DNA of 64,000 nt, from contig JACKBR010000011.1 in the NCBI GenBank assembly GCA_020634495.1, positions 1 through 64,000 on the forward strand, in the 5' to 3' direction. The notes beneath the pieces are model-generated. The model had not been told where the DNA came from and ran no database searches. It saw nothing but the letters and a program-made list of their open reading frames with translations. This document shows positions 8,795 through 18,553 of this stretch, piece by piece. Position 1 is the stretch's first letter, and every line of letters begins with the position of its first letter. A program made the translations under genes and the position numbers. The DNA is from Ardenticatenaceae bacterium. GTDB lineage: Bacteria > Chloroflexota > Anaerolineae > Promineifilales > Promineifilaceae.

Positions 8795-10705
8795 TTAATC
8801 CGCCAGGGTAGACAAATCCCCTTCGTCCTGGCCCATGACGCGGGCCTTGAGGATGCGGCGCATAATTTTGCCAGAGCGAGTCTTGGGCAGGCTGTCTACA
8901 AACTCCACCGTGGCCGGTTTGGCAATGGGGCCCATCTCGTGCCCCACATGGTCGCGCAGCGCCTGGCTTAGCTTCTCATTGGGTTCGTACCCCTGCCGCA
9001 AAATGCAGTACGCCTTGATGATATTGCCCTTCACCTCGTTGGGATCGGGCACGCCAATGCAGGCGGCTTCGGCCACAGATTCATGGCTCACCAGGGCGCT
9101 TTCAATTTCGGCCGTGCCCAGCCGGTAGCCAGACACTTTAATCACGTCATCAATACGGCCGATTACCCAAATATAGCCATCCTCATCCTTCTTGGCGCTG
9201 TCGCCCGGCAGGTACCAGCCCTGCTCCGAGAAGCGGCTCCAATATTGCTGCACGTAGCGGTCTGGGTCCTGGAAGATGGTGCGCAGCATCCCTGGCCAGG
9301 GCGCTTTGACCACGAGGTAGCCCTCTTCATTGGTGGCCACGGGGTCGCCCTCTTCATCCACAACGTCAATTTGCACGCCAGGGAAGCCACGTGTGGCCGA
9401 GCCAGGCTTGAGCGGCACGCTGGGCAGCGGCGTAATCATGTAGCCACCTGTTTCTGTTTGCCACCAGGTATCCATAATGGGGCAGCGTTCTTTGCCGATG
9501 ACGCGGTAATACCATTTCCACGCCTCCGGGTTGATGGGTTCGCCCACGGAACCGAGCAGGCGCAGGCTGGAGAGATCGTGCTTGTCTGGCCAGCTTTCGC
9601 CAAAGCGCATCAGGCCGCGAATGGCGGTGGGGGCGGTGTACAAAATGGTGACGTGGTATTTAGCCACCAGCGACCACCAGCGGTCTGGGTAGGGATGCGT
9701 GGGAGCGCCTTCGTACATGAAGCTGGTGGCTCCTAAAATGAGCGGGGCGTAGACGATGTAGCTGTGGCCGGTAATCCAGCCAGGGTCGGCGGCACACCAC
9801 CAAACATCTTCTGGCTTAATGTCGAACACCCATTTAAGCGTGGTGGAGGTCCAGACCATGTAGCCGCCGTGCGTGTGCAAAATGGCTTTGGGCTTGCCGG
9901 TGGTGCCGGAGGTGTAGAGGATGAAGAGCGGGTCTTCGGCGTCCATCACTTCGGTTTTGGCGCTGGCGTCGGCTACGGGCAGGCTCATCAGGTCGTGGTA
10001 CCAGTAGTCACGGCCGTGTACCATTTCTACCTCATGCCCGGTGCGCTTCACACAAATGACGGATTGTATGGTTCCGGCGCGGTCTACAGCTTCGTTGGCA
10101 ATCTGCTTTAGCTCGATGATGTTGCCGCGCAGCCAGGCACCATCACAGGTGATGAGCAGCTTGGATTTGCTGTCATCGATGCGGCCCAGCAGGGCCTCGG
10201 TGGAGAAGCCACCGTACACCACGGAGTGCATGGCCCCAATTTTGGCGCAGGCCAGCATGGCAATCATCAGTTCGGGAATGCGGCCCATGTAGATGGTAAC
10301 GCGGTCGCCCTTGCCAATGCCCATCGAGCGCAGGACGCTGGCAAATTTGCACACTTCGTGGTTGAGCTGCTGGTAGGTGTAAACCCGGCTGTCTCCTTTT
10401 TCGCCCTCGAAAATGAGGGCGGCTTTGTTGCGGGTGGGGGTGCGCATGTGGCGATCCAGGGCGTTGTGGATGATGTTGACTTTGGCGTTGACAAACCATT
10501 TGTAGAAGGGGGCGTTGCTGTCATCCAGAACGGTTTCCCAGGGTTTGTACCATTCGTAATTTTCGGCGGCTATTTTGCCCCAAAACGCAGCTAAATCGGC
10601 CGTGGCCGCTGCGTGAACCTTTTCATAATCAGGAATATGAGCGCGTTCAACAATCTCTGGTGCGGGGAAATATACGTCACCTGTCATTTCTTTGTTTTTT
10701 GCCAT
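8795..10705 (-). CDS. acs: Acetyl-CoA synthetase (AMP-forming)
   Basis: A 636-residue ANL-superfamily ligase of normal Acs length that makes acetyl-CoA from acetate, ATP and CoA in the cytoplasm. Core motifs are present: ILYTSGTTGKPKA near residue 260 (phosphate loop), VGEPINPEAW, DTWWQTETGG near 410 (Trp typical of acetate pocket), YLPGDSAKKDEDGYIWVIGR (hinge), and TRSGKIMRR near 605. The Lys in TRSGKIMRR is catalytic and is the usual acetylation site. One variation: GYRLGTAEIE replaces the more usual GHRLGTAE. The ATG is preceded by a strong AGGAGG. It stands alone, divergent from the histidine kinase and convergent with the decayed STAND gene. Confidence 0.95.
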   Translation of the reverse strand: MAKNKEMTGDVYFPAPEIVERAHIPDYEKVHAAATADLAAFWGKIAAENYEWYKPWETVLDDSNAPFYKWFVNAKVNIIHNALDRHMRTPTRNKAALIFEGEKGDSRVYTYQQLNHEVCKFASVLRSMGIGKGDRVTIYMGRIPELMIAMLACAKIGAMHSVVYGGFSTEALLGRIDDSKSKLLITCDGAWLRGNIIELKQIANEAVDRAGTIQSVICVKRTGHEVEMVHGRDYWYHDLMSLPVADASAKTEVMDAEDPLFILYTSGTTGKPKAILHTHGGYMVWTSTTLKWVFDIKPEDVWWCAADPGWITGHSYIVYAPLILGATSFMYEGAPTHPYPDRWWSLVAKYHVTILYTAPTAIRGLMRFGESWPDKHDLSSLRLLGSVGEPINPEAWKWYYRVIGKERCPIMDTWWQTETGGYMITPLPSVPLKPGSATRGFPGVQIDVVDEEGDPVATNEEGYLVVKAPWPGMLRTIFQDPDRYVQQYWSRFSEQGWYLPGDSAKKDEDGYIWVIGRIDDVIKVSGYRLGTAEIESALVSHESVAEAACIGVPDPNEVKGNIIKAYCILRQGYEPNEKLSQALRDHVGHEMGPIAKPATVEFVDSLPKTRSGKIMRRILKARVMGQDEGDLSTLAD

Positions 10706-11079
10706 TGAAAACCTCCTCTTGGGAATGGATGGGTTGTCTTTTTCGCCAGCCGTTGGGCCTGACTGTTTATTTCTTTGGTGTTTGGTTAACGGTCAAGCGT
10801 TGCGGGTGCGTTTCTTGATCGTTTTGGTTTGTACAGGCACCCTTTGGTTGGCTGCTGCTTCTTCGATACTGGGTGATTTGGCCAGGTGGGAGGCCAGCCA
10901 TGTGGCGTTCTTCTTCTTTATTAGTATATGGCGAAATTTTGGAATCGTAAACTTTTGCTAGCAGCAATGTCTCATTTTATGTTTGTTTTCATTTTGTTAT
11001 GATTTTTGGGCCAGCATCTCTTTTGTTGCTGCTTGTTTGTCAGTGGCTTATCTAGGGCTTTTTCTGGTTTGGACAGCTT
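10706..11079. other. Divergent intergenic region acs / histidine kinase
   Basis: A 374-bp region holding promoters for both directions. A TATGAT at 10998-11003 could be a -10 for the kinase gene, but no good -35 was found. Short frames here have no ribosome site or recognisable sequence. Confidence 0.4.
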
Positions 11080-14000
11080 ATGTACCCAATAACTTTTGCT
11101 CATTTTTCTATTGTTTTGCCGCTTGTTTTTATTGGTCTGTTAACGGCGTCTGTGGCTGTGTTTACCTGGTCGCGGCGGTTAACTGCTCGCTGGACGGTAG
11201 AGATTACTTTGTTGTTGGTTGCGCTGTTCATTTGGACTTTTGGGTATGCGGCTGAATTGTCGCTGCCGACGCAGGCGATGAAGTTGGCGATGGCCAAGCT
11301 GCAATATGTGGGGATTACGGCCGTTCCGCTTTTTTGGTTTATGTTTGCCGTGCGGTTTGCCGGGTACCATCGCTGGCTGACAACCAGGCGTGTTGTGCTG
11401 CTGACCATCCTGCCCATTCTTACATTGATTTTGGTGCTCACCAATGATTGGCACGGGCTGGTTTGGGCCGATATGCGTCTGGACAGTTCTGGGCCTATTG
11501 TCATTTTGCAGTTATCGCACGGCATTTGGTTCTGGGTTTTTAATGTGTTTGCCCAAATTTGCATCATTATTGGGTCTGTCATGTTGATGGTGCATTTGAA
11601 CAGCATCCATGCGCGGCATCATTGGCGGGTGCGTCTGCTGGCGTTTTTACCGCTCATTCCTCTTTTGGGCAATCTGTCTTATTTGTTGGGATTTGTACCC
11701 ATTCCTGGTTTGGATCTGACGCCGTATGCTTTTTCGGTGAGCGGTTTCTTTTTGGCCTGGGGGATTTATCGTCTGGAGTTGTTTGATGTGAATCCGATTG
11801 CCCGGCAAACGGCCGTTGGCAGCATTAAAGATGGTTTGATTGTGTTGGATAACGAGCAGCGAATCATCGACCTTAATCCGGCGGCATGCAGCATTATTGG
11901 CAAGGAACCAGACAAGGTAATTGGCAAGCCCATCATTGGCGCAATTCGCAATCAGCCGGAGCTGGTGGCTTGCTACAAGCGGGTGGTAGAGGCAACGGGG
12001 GCTTCGGTATTTGATTTGACGTTTAACGGCCGTTCCTACGATGTCAATCTTTCACGGGTCACGGATGAATTTGACGTGCAACGCGGCTGGATCATTGCCC
12101 TGCGCGACATTTCCGAACGGAAGCAGGCTGAAAAAGCGCTGGAACAGCAAAAAACGCTTTTTGAAGGGATTGCTAAAATTGCCAAAGCCCTGGCCGAGGG
12201 CGCAAACCCCCAAATCCGCTTTCAGAATGCCATCAACACAATGGTGACCTTAACAGATGCCGAAAACGGCTGTTTGTTTTTGCTTAATGAACAACAAAAT
12301 CTGCTTCGCGCTTATTACGCCAATGAGGTGATGTTGGGTGACGACTTAAACGTTTTTTTGGATCAAATTAGCCAGGAAGGTTTGCTTGGCTGGATGATAA
12401 AGTACCAAAAACTGGTCATCATTGGCAATGCGGACGAAGATAGCCGCTGGATTTCTTCACCTTATCGCTCGCAGCATACGCTGTCGGTCTTGTCTATCCC
12501 CGTTATCAACCAGAAACAGCTCATTGGAATATTGACGCTGGAGCATTCCCAGCCAAACTTTTTTCAGCCGGACGTCGCCGAGATGCTGCAAGCTGCTACA
12601 GACCAAATGGCCCTGGCGCTGGAAAACGTGCGCATTTATGAGCTGGAAATTCAGAGAGCTGCCCACCAAAAGACGCTTTACCAGGTACTGCGCCAGCTCA
12701 ACCTCCATTTAGATTCCCAAACGTTTATCCAAAATACGGTGAATAGCATTCAAAGCCATGTTGCCTGGACGGCCGTTCATGTGGTGGTACCAGACGAAGC
12801 GCAATCCCGTTTTTCGATTAAAGCTACCAGCTGTGCCAATCTCGAAACCGCCAAACTTTTGTCCCGATCAAATGAAGTCAGAAAAATCATCAGCACGGCG
12901 TTTCACTCAGGCGAAACGCAGCGTATTGCCAACATTCAAACGCTTCTTGCCGATGAGACAGCTTTGCCATTTCGCAGCATCATTGCGGTGCCCATGATCT
13001 ACCACAAAGAGAGGTTGGGGGTATTTGTGGCTCAAGATGAGAAAACGGCCGTTTTCGATGCAGAAGAAACCTTGTTGGCAGAATCCCTGGCAGAGGCGTG
13101 TGCACTGGCTTTGAGCAATGCCCAACTCCACAACCAGACCAAAACGCAGCTGCGTGAGCAAAAGGCCATCATGCAGGCCGTATCGGCCATCACTTCTACG
13201 CTAGACCTGCCCACGCTGCTAAATCAGCTGGCCCAACAAATGAGCGAGGCCATTAATGCCACCAGCGTGCTCATTCACCGGTATGAGCCGGACACCAAAC
13301 AATCTCACATTTTGGCACGCTTTCATTCATCCTACGCCACTGAAGAAGAACGAACCCAATGTGAACAGTGGCGACAGCAAATCAATACGAATCATTTAAC
13401 AGATAAATTAAAAAGGACGCTCATCTTCAATGTTTCTGCCAAAGACAAAGACGGGGGCTATGGCAGCAAAGTGAACCCAATTTTGACATTGCCCTTACAC
13501 ATTGGGCATAAAACAATCGCCTTTGCTGAATTGTGGAACAGCCGGGATAAGCGTGAATTCACCCAAAAAGAAATCGGTTTGGCGCGTACAATTGCTCAGC
13601 ACGCCGCCATTGCCATTGAAAATGCCAATCTTTTCCAGGCTATCAATGAGGAACAGGGACGCCTGACCGCACTGATTCAGTCCAGCCGGGACGGCATTAT
13701 TTTGGTTGGCACAAACCGGCGCATTCTCATTGTTAATGAGATGGCCTTAACCATGCTGCAACAAGACGATGCGCCGCAGGGCTGGGTTGATCGCCCCCTG
13801 TCAACCATTTTGAAATCGCTCAAGCAAAGCTACCCCCAAGAAATTCGCCTGATGCAGATCATTCCGGCCGCTCAGGATTTAAAGACGGGTGAGTTTGAGC
13901 TTGGCGAAAAAATCATTTGTTGGCAAAACTTGCTTGTGAGTGCCGATGATCAGCCTATTGGGCATCTGCTGTTGCTGCGTGACGTGACGGATGAGCGGGT

Positions 14001-14739
14001 ATTGGAACGGATGCGCAATGATTTGACCCGCACAATGGTTCATGATTTAAGAAACCCCATCGGTGCTGCAAAATTGTCGCTTGATCTGCTGGTAAAAATC
14101 GGGGAATCGGAGCTGTCGGAAAAGAGCATGTCGCTGGTGAATCGTGCCGCGCATATTACTGAGCGAACGCTCGATCTTGTGAACCAGATTTTAGATATTA
14201 GCCAGTTGGAAAGTGGCAAAATGCCTATCAATTATGAATCGTTTGATCTGCACACGTTGGTGGATGATGTGCTTGATGTTCAAGCGTCCCTTGCTATGGA
14301 GAAAGAGATAGCGCTGGAGACGAAGTTGCCTGGCAACTTGCCAAATGTTTGGGCAGATAGAAAGCTGATGGGGCGTGTTTTGCAAAATTTGGTGGGGAAT
14401 GCCTTGAAGTTTACGCCAGAAGGGGGCAAGGTGACGATTGCTGTGCGAAACGGCCGTTCCCACCCCAACACCCCTTTGCAGCTAACGATTACTGATACGG
14501 GCAACGGTATTCCAGCCACTATTCGCCCGCGCCTCTTTCAAAAATTTGCCACTGGCGATCAATCCGAACGGGGCAACGGTTTGGGCCTTGCCTTTTGCAA
14601 AATGGTGCAGGACAACCACGGTGAAACCATCGAGATTTTGGACTCAAGCGCGAAGGGCACGACCTTTTTGCTGACCCTGTCAACGGCCGTACCGGAGAAA
14701 GCCCGGCAGCAGGCCAAACTGGCAGTAACCAGCGCTTAA
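11080..14739 (+). CDS. Membrane sensor histidine kinase: 7TM-PAS-GAF(x3)-PAS-HisKA-HATPase
   Basis: A 1219-residue sensor. Residues ~1-235 form a seven-helix membrane module of the HisKA_7TM kind (IWTFGYAAE, then LQYVGITAVPLFWFMF). A PAS domain follows (GSIKDGLIVLDNEQRI, ~240-345), a short coiled coil (ISERKQAEKALEQQK), three GAF-like domains (~365-520, ~535-690, ~705-855), and a second PAS (SSRDGIILVGTNRRILIVN). The kinase core has the H-box TMVHDLRNPIG with phospho-acceptor His988, N-box VLQNLVGNALKFTPEGG, G1 ITDTGNGIP and G2 GNGLGLAFCK. No response regulator is adjacent, so the partner is elsewhere. The signal sensed is unknown. The N-terminal start is chosen as the first ATG of the 7TM region; its ribosome site is weak. 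Confidence 0.9.
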   Translation: MYPITFAHFSIVLPLVFIGLLTASVAVFTWSRRLTARWTVEITLLLVALFIWTFGYAAELSLPTQAMKLAMAKLQYVGITAVPLFWFMFAVRFAGYHRWLTTRRVVLLTILPILTLILVLTNDWHGLVWADMRLDSSGPIVILQLSHGIWFWVFNVFAQICIIIGSVMLMVHLNSIHARHHWRVRLLAFLPLIPLLGNLSYLLGFVPIPGLDLTPYAFSVSGFFLAWGIYRLELFDVNPIARQTAVGSIKDGLIVLDNEQRIIDLNPAACSIIGKEPDKVIGKPIIGAIRNQPELVACYKRVVEATGASVFDLTFNGRSYDVNLSRVTDEFDVQRGWIIALRDISERKQAEKALEQQKTLFEGIAKIAKALAEGANPQIRFQNAINTMVTLTDAENGCLFLLNEQQNLLRAYYANEVMLGDDLNVFLDQISQEGLLGWMIKYQKLVIIGNADEDSRWISSPYRSQHTLSVLSIPVINQKQLIGILTLEHSQPNFFQPDVAEMLQAATDQMALALENVRIYELEIQRAAHQKTLYQVLRQLNLHLDSQTFIQNTVNSIQSHVAWTAVHVVVPDEAQSRFSIKATSCANLETAKLLSRSNEVRKIISTAFHSGETQRIANIQTLLADETALPFRSIIAVPMIYHKERLGVFVAQDEKTAVFDAEETLLAESLAEACALALSNAQLHNQTKTQLREQKAIMQAVSAITSTLDLPTLLNQLAQQMSEAINATSVLIHRYEPDTKQSHILARFHSSYATEEERTQCEQWRQQINTNHLTDKLKRTLIFNVSAKDKDGGYGSKVNPILTLPLHIGHKTIAFAELWNSRDKREFTQKEIGLARTIAQHAAIAIENANLFQAINEEQGRLTALIQSSRDGIILVGTNRRILIVNEMALTMLQQDDAPQGWVDRPLSTILKSLKQSYPQEIRLMQIIPAAQDLKTGEFELGEKIICWQNLLVSADDQPIGHLLLLRDVTDERVLERMRNDLTRTMVHDLRNPIGAAKLSLDLLVKIGESELSEKSMSLVNRAAHITERTLDLVNQILDISQLESGKMPINYESFDLHTLVDDVLDVQASLAMEKEIALETKLPGNLPNVWADRKLMGRVLQNLVGNALKFTPEGGKVTIAVRNGRSHPNTPLQLTITDTGNGIPATIRPRLFQKFATGDQSERGNGLGLAFCKMVQDNHGETIEILDSSAKGTTFLLTLSTAVPEKARQQAKLAVTSA

Positions 14740-14834
14740 ATTCCCCAGTTGAATGAATCTCCTTTGCAATTAAATATTTTTTGTTACAGTATTTTGCAAC
14801 TTGAGCGACAAAAGCAATTTGGAGAGGATCATTT

Positions 14835-15638
14835 ATGCCCCATACACATAAGTTAGACGTGCAACGGCCGTTTCAGCTTCAATCCCTACCCACCGACGGC
14901 AAACAATTCCATCCCGACCGGGACACAGCAGAAACCGAATTTAAGGCATTGCGTAAAGAATTCATTGCCATGCAGGCCCAGCTTTATGCCGAAGATAAAC
15001 AAAAGCTGCTCATTGTGCTGCAAGCAATGGATGCTGGCGGCAAAGACGGCACCATTCGCAATGTGCTCAAGGGGGTGAACCCTCAGGGCGTGCGGGTGCA
15101 GTCGTTTAAGGTACCTTCCAAAGAAGAACTGGCCCACGACTTTTTGTGGCGCATTCACAAAGTAGCGCCAGCCAAGGGCATGATTGGCGTGTTCAACCGC
15201 TCACATTATGAAGATGTGCTGGTGGTGCGGGTACACAATATTGTGCCGGAATCTGTTTGGCGGCCTCGCTACGCCCAGATTAACCAGTTTGAGAAGCTGC
15301 TGCACGATACGGGAACGCGCATTTTGAAATTTTATCTACATATTTCGCAGGATGAGCAAAAAGAGCGGTTTCAGGCGCGGCTAGATGACCCGGAGAAGCA
15401 TTGGAAGTTTTCGCTGGAAGATTTGGAGAAGCGCAAGTTTTGGCCAGATTACATGGCCGCCTATGAAGAGATGTTGCGCGAATGCAGCACGGCCTACGCC
15501 CCCTGGCACGTGATTCCGGCAAACCAAAAATGGTATCGGAATCTGGCGATTATGCGTACCATTGTTCACACGCTGCGCGAAATGAATCCGCAATTTCCTG
15601 AGGCGGAAGGTAATTTAGACCAGGTGGTCATTGAGTAG
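14835..15638 (+). CDS. ppk2: PPK2-family polyphosphate:nucleotide phosphotransferase
   Basis: A 267-residue cytoplasmic kinase moving phosphate between polyphosphate and nucleotides. The P-loop-like QAMDAGGKDGTIRNVLKGVN near residue 64 and the lid-region FNRSHYEDVLVVRVHNIVP near 118 are characteristic, as is the HWKFSLEDLEKRKFWPDYM stretch. The length suits the one-domain class. Whether it prefers AMP, ADP or both cannot be told. ATG at 14835 follows GGAGAGG. The gene lies 95 bp after the histidine kinase in the same direction and could be co-transcribed. Confidence 0.92.
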   Translation: MPHTHKLDVQRPFQLQSLPTDGKQFHPDRDTAETEFKALRKEFIAMQAQLYAEDKQKLLIVLQAMDAGGKDGTIRNVLKGVNPQGVRVQSFKVPSKEELAHDFLWRIHKVAPAKGMIGVFNRSHYEDVLVVRVHNIVPESVWRPRYAQINQFEKLLHDTGTRILKFYLHISQDEQKERFQARLDDPEKHWKFSLEDLEKRKFWPDYMAAYEEMLRECSTAYAPWHVIPANQKWYRNLAIMRTIVHTLREMNPQFPEAEGNLDQVVIE

Positions 15639-15669
15639 TCCCGTCGATAAGGTCTGGCAGTCTAGTGGG

Positions 15670-15800
15670 GTCATCGCATACTCGATTTCTGGGCCTTGCA
15701 CGCGGAGGCATAAATGCCCCCCCTACCTGTGAAAGGCCCAAAGGGCTTCAGCCTCCGGCGATGCGGGAATATGCGATTACCCTAGGCATTCTAGGCTGTG
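15670..15800 (+). other. Structured intergenic leader upstream of terC
   Basis: Pairings seen by eye: outer stem ATCGCATA (15673-15680) with TATGCGAT (15770-15777). Inside it, GGGCCTT (15691-15697) pairs with AAGGCCC (15733-15739), while GGAGGC (15704-15709) pairs with GCCTCC (15751-15756). These two inner helices cross, as in a pseudoknot. A small CCTAG/CTAGG hairpin follows near 15780-15795. It may be a cis-regulatory RNA for terC or a repeat element. The signature segments of the Mn2+ yybP-ykoY riboswitch were not recognised. Confidence 0.35.
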
Positions 15801-15868
15801 CGTTGACAGACGGCCGTCTCAATGGCATCATTGTCCATCTTTTTATTTGTTAATTTTTGAGGAGTGAA

Positions 15869-16645
15869 ATGGCTGATTTATTTACAGCACAAAATTTAGT
15901 AGCTTTTTTGACCCTGCTGGCGCTGGAAACAGTGCTGGGAATTGATAACGTGATCTTTATTTCCATCCTTTCTGGCAAGCTGCCAGAAAAACAGCAGGCC
16001 CAGGGGCGGCAGCTTGGCATTGGTTTTGCCGTCGTCAGCCGGATTTTACTTTTGCTGGCAATCACGTGGGTACAGCAGCTGGAAGGCACCCATTTATTTT
16101 CTATCTTCGGCAATGCTATTTCCGGCAAGGATTTGGTTTTGCTGGTGGGTGGCATGTTCCTCATCGGCAAGAGCACATATGAAATTCACGAAAAGCTGGA
16201 TTCTGAAGACCATTCCAGCCACGGGGTAAAAAATGGCGCTATCACATTATCTAGCATGATTGCCCAGGTGTTGCTGATTGATGTGGTGTTTTCGCTGGAT
16301 TCGGTGATTACGGCCGTTGGCATTTCTGATTCGCTGCCAGTTATGATTGCTGCCATTGTCTTAGCGGCCGTTATTATGGTCGTCTTCTCTGGCCAGGTCA
16401 GTGCCTTTATCGAGCGGCATCCTTCTATGAAGATTTTGGCGCTGTCGTTCCTCATTCTCATTGGCTCCATGCTGGTCATTGAGGGGTGGGCGCATGAAGC
16501 TGCCAAAGATTTACATCTCAAAAATTATATCTATTTCGCGATGGCCTTTTCTGTCATTGTGGACTTTTTACAGCTGCGCTTGAAGAATAAAGAAAATCAG
16601 CCGGTGAAGTTGCACAACCAGCCAAAGCTTAAAAGTGGCGACTAA
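15869..16645 (+). CDS. TerC-family integral membrane protein
   Basis: A 258-residue membrane protein with about seven hydrophobic segments. Both acidic signature motifs of the TerC/Alx/YceF-type family are visible: ETVLGIDNVIFISI near residue 19 and DVVFSLDSVITAVG near 139. Known relatives export manganese or help load exported metalloproteins, and some confer tellurite resistance. The start at 15869 is chosen because GAGGAG lies seven bases upstream; an upstream in-frame TTG would add four residues. The gene has a long leader with possible RNA structure and ends in a strong hairpin shared with the convergent ABC gene. Confidence 0.88.
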   Translation: MADLFTAQNLVAFLTLLALETVLGIDNVIFISILSGKLPEKQQAQGRQLGIGFAVVSRILLLLAITWVQQLEGTHLFSIFGNAISGKDLVLLVGGMFLIGKSTYEIHEKLDSEDHSSHGVKNGAITLSSMIAQVLLIDVVFSLDSVITAVGISDSLPVMIAAIVLAAVIMVVFSGQVSAFIERHPSMKILALSFLILIGSMLVIEGWAHEAAKDLHLKNYIYFAMAFSVIVDFLQLRLKNKENQPVKLHNQPKLKSGD

Positions 16646-16652
16646 TTTGCCA

Positions 16653-16690
16653 CATGTCCCCGGAAGCTGCCAGATGGTTTCCGGGGACAT
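16653..16690. terminator. Bidirectional hairpin terminator
   Basis: ATGTCCCCGGAA (16653-16664) pairs with TTCCGGGGACAT (16679-16690) across a 14-nt loop, between the convergent terC and ABC permease genes. T-tracts are short, so Rho-independent strength is uncertain. Confidence 0.7.
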
Positions 16691-16695
16691 TATCA

Positions 16696-17583
16696 CTAGG
16701 TTGTAATATCTTGACGGCGGAAGATAACGGCCGTTAAGCCCAAAAGCCCAACCAACCAGCCCAGGATAATCAACAAAGAGATTTCAGGTGCAGGAATCAT
16801 CGTTAAGCCTGGGAAGCCACCATAAGTTGATCCCACCCCGTCCACAACCCAGCTGCGAATGTTTTCCAAATTGTATGTGGGCGTTGCCACAATGAGGTTA
16901 ACCAGGCCCTCTCGCTGCAAAACCTGGCTTACAATCACCAGCAGTAAAGAAGAGGCAAATTCTAAAATGCTCAAGCCCACACCCAGCAGCAGGCTGGCCA
17001 TAATTGAGCGGCTGTACATGGCAATCAGCGCTGTGTAGGCAGCCACAATTATTGTGCCTGCGAAGGTGATGAACATCTGCATCAGCCCCTCTTGTAGGAA
17101 AGAAGCCCAATCGACCTCAACGAGCTTTGGCCCAAACGGCAGATCAAACAGAACGGATTCCAGCCACCCTGCGGCCGTAACAATGAGCGACGTAACCATC
17201 AGCGATATAAAGATTAATGCGCTGAGAATGACAAACTTGCTCAGGATGAGAACCGTGCGCGATTGGTGTGGCAAAATGTTCTTCCAGGTGCCCCACTGAT
17301 ACTCCCCGGCAAAAGCAATGGCAATAAATGCCAAAAAAGGCATCCGCAAAAAAGTTCCGCCAGGGAAGCCGTTCATCGCGTTCCACACCACCAAAAAATC
17401 TAACGTCCAAATGGGGGGATCGATAGCCAGAAATTCACGGGCAGATTCAATTAGCAAGCCCGGAAGAATATCTATGAGCAGCACCAGCACCAGCGCCCCA
17501 ATGGGATAAATCCAGACGAGAAAGGCGACGGCTTTGGTATGGCCTAGCAGCTTGCGCCACTCAGCCGCGATTGCGCTTCGCAT
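16696..17583 (-). CDS. ABC-2 type transporter permease
   Basis: A 295-residue membrane subunit with about six hydrophobic segments: VWIYPIGALVLVLLIDILPG at the start, FVILSALIFISLMVTSLIVT in the middle and ISLLIILGWLVGLLGLTAVI at the end. The cytoplasmic N-terminus AAEWRKLLGHTK is typical of ABC-2 subunits working with CcmA/NatA-like ATPases. The substrate is unknown. Its start overlaps the end of the ATPase gene by 23 bp, so the two are one transcription and probably one complex. Confidence 0.88.
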   Translation of the reverse strand: MRSAIAAEWRKLLGHTKAVAFLVWIYPIGALVLVLLIDILPGLLIESAREFLAIDPPIWTLDFLVVWNAMNGFPGGTFLRMPFLAFIAIAFAGEYQWGTWKNILPHQSRTVLILSKFVILSALIFISLMVTSLIVTAAGWLESVLFDLPFGPKLVEVDWASFLQEGLMQMFITFAGTIIVAAYTALIAMYSRSIMASLLLGVGLSILEFASSLLLVIVSQVLQREGLVNLIVATPTYNLENIRSWVVDGVGSTYGGFPGLTMIPAPEISLLIILGWLVGLLGLTAVIFRRQDITT

Positions 17584-18508
17584 CCTCTGCCTCCGTTTGG
17601 GGATTGGCCGTTGCTGCTAAAAACAGCGCCTCTAAACTTTGCTGCTGCACCAGCACCTGGAAAATTTGCACTTCGGCGCGTACCAACTGCTGCACGATGG
17701 CTGGAACCGATTCACGCGCTGCCTGCACTTCTAGCCAACGGCCGTTTGCCGTTACGGGCCAGCTGGGCAGCAGCAACGCCATCGCCCTGTCTAGCTGCAT
17801 TACCTCCAGCCGAATGAGCGATTGGGCCGCAAGCAGCTCAGCCACATTACCAGTTTGCACCAGACGGCCGTTGTCAATAATGCCCACCTGATCACACACT
17901 TGCTCTACCTCGCTGAGCAAATGGCTGGACAAAAAGACCGTCTTTTCTTGCTTCTCGACCAAATTGCGAATGAAGTGGCGCACATCCTGAATGCCAGCCG
18001 GGTCCAGTCCATTGGTTGGCTCATCCAAAATCACCAGGTCTGGGTCATTTAGCAAGGCGGCGGCCAGACCCAGACGCTGCTTCATGCCGGTGGAGTACTC
18101 CTGCACCTTGCGGTCTGCGTGGTTGGCCATGCCCACCTGTTCCAGCAAGCGCTGAATGCGCTGCGGATCGTAGCAGTTGGCGGCGCGCGCCAGCACGGCT
18201 AAATTTTTGCGTCCAGTCAGGAAATTATAAAAATTGGCTCCTTCTACCAGGGCACCCACCCGCCGCAGAAGCTGGTAATTTCCGCGCACAGGACGGCCGT
18301 ACAGTTGAACGGATCCCTGGGTGGGGCGGATTAAATCCATCATCATGCGAATGGTGGTGCTTTTGCCCGCCCCATTCGGCCCCAAAAAGCCAAACACCTG
18401 CCCGGCGTCCACGCTCAGGCTAAGCTGGCGCACGGCTTCCACCCGTTTCTTACGGCGGCCAAAGGTTTTGCTAACGTTGTCTAAGTGGATAACGGCCGTT
18501 TGTGACAT
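17561..18508 (-). CDS. ABC-2 type transporter ATP-binding protein
   Basis: A 315-residue ATPase with Walker A GPNGAGKST near residue 44, signature YSTGMKQR near 143, Walker B LVILDEPTNGLDP near 163 and H-loop SSHLLSEVEQVCD. The C-terminal ~90 residues form the usual extra domain of the NatA/DrrA group. It drives export with the overlapping permease; such pairs handle drugs, lipids, peptides or bacteriocin immunity, and nothing here narrows it. Upstream on the same strand is the remnant zinc-ribbon gene. Confidence 0.92.
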   Translation of the reverse strand: MSQTAVIHLDNVSKTFGRRKKRVEAVRQLSLSVDAGQVFGFLGPNGAGKSTTIRMMMDLIRPTQGSVQLYGRPVRGNYQLLRRVGALVEGANFYNFLTGRKNLAVLARAANCYDPQRIQRLLEQVGMANHADRKVQEYSTGMKQRLGLAAALLNDPDLVILDEPTNGLDPAGIQDVRHFIRNLVEKQEKTVFLSSHLLSEVEQVCDQVGIIDNGRLVQTGNVAELLAAQSLIRLEVMQLDRAMALLLPSWPVTANGRWLEVQAARESVPAIVQQLVRAEVQIFQVLVQQQSLEALFLAATANPQTEAEDAKRNRG

Positions 18509-18553
18509 GGCAATAAGGATAGTCAGAGTTTTGGGCGGATTGTCCCATCGGGA

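Noticed and set aside
10767..10967. 66-codon minus-strand frame upstream of acs
   Set aside because: Polar, low-similarity sequence without ribosome site, lying in the promoter region of acs.
15670..15800. yybP-ykoY (Mn2+) riboswitch before terC
   Set aside because: The leader position fits, but the conserved GGGGAGUAG-type and late purine-rich segments were not found; kept only as an unassigned structured leader.
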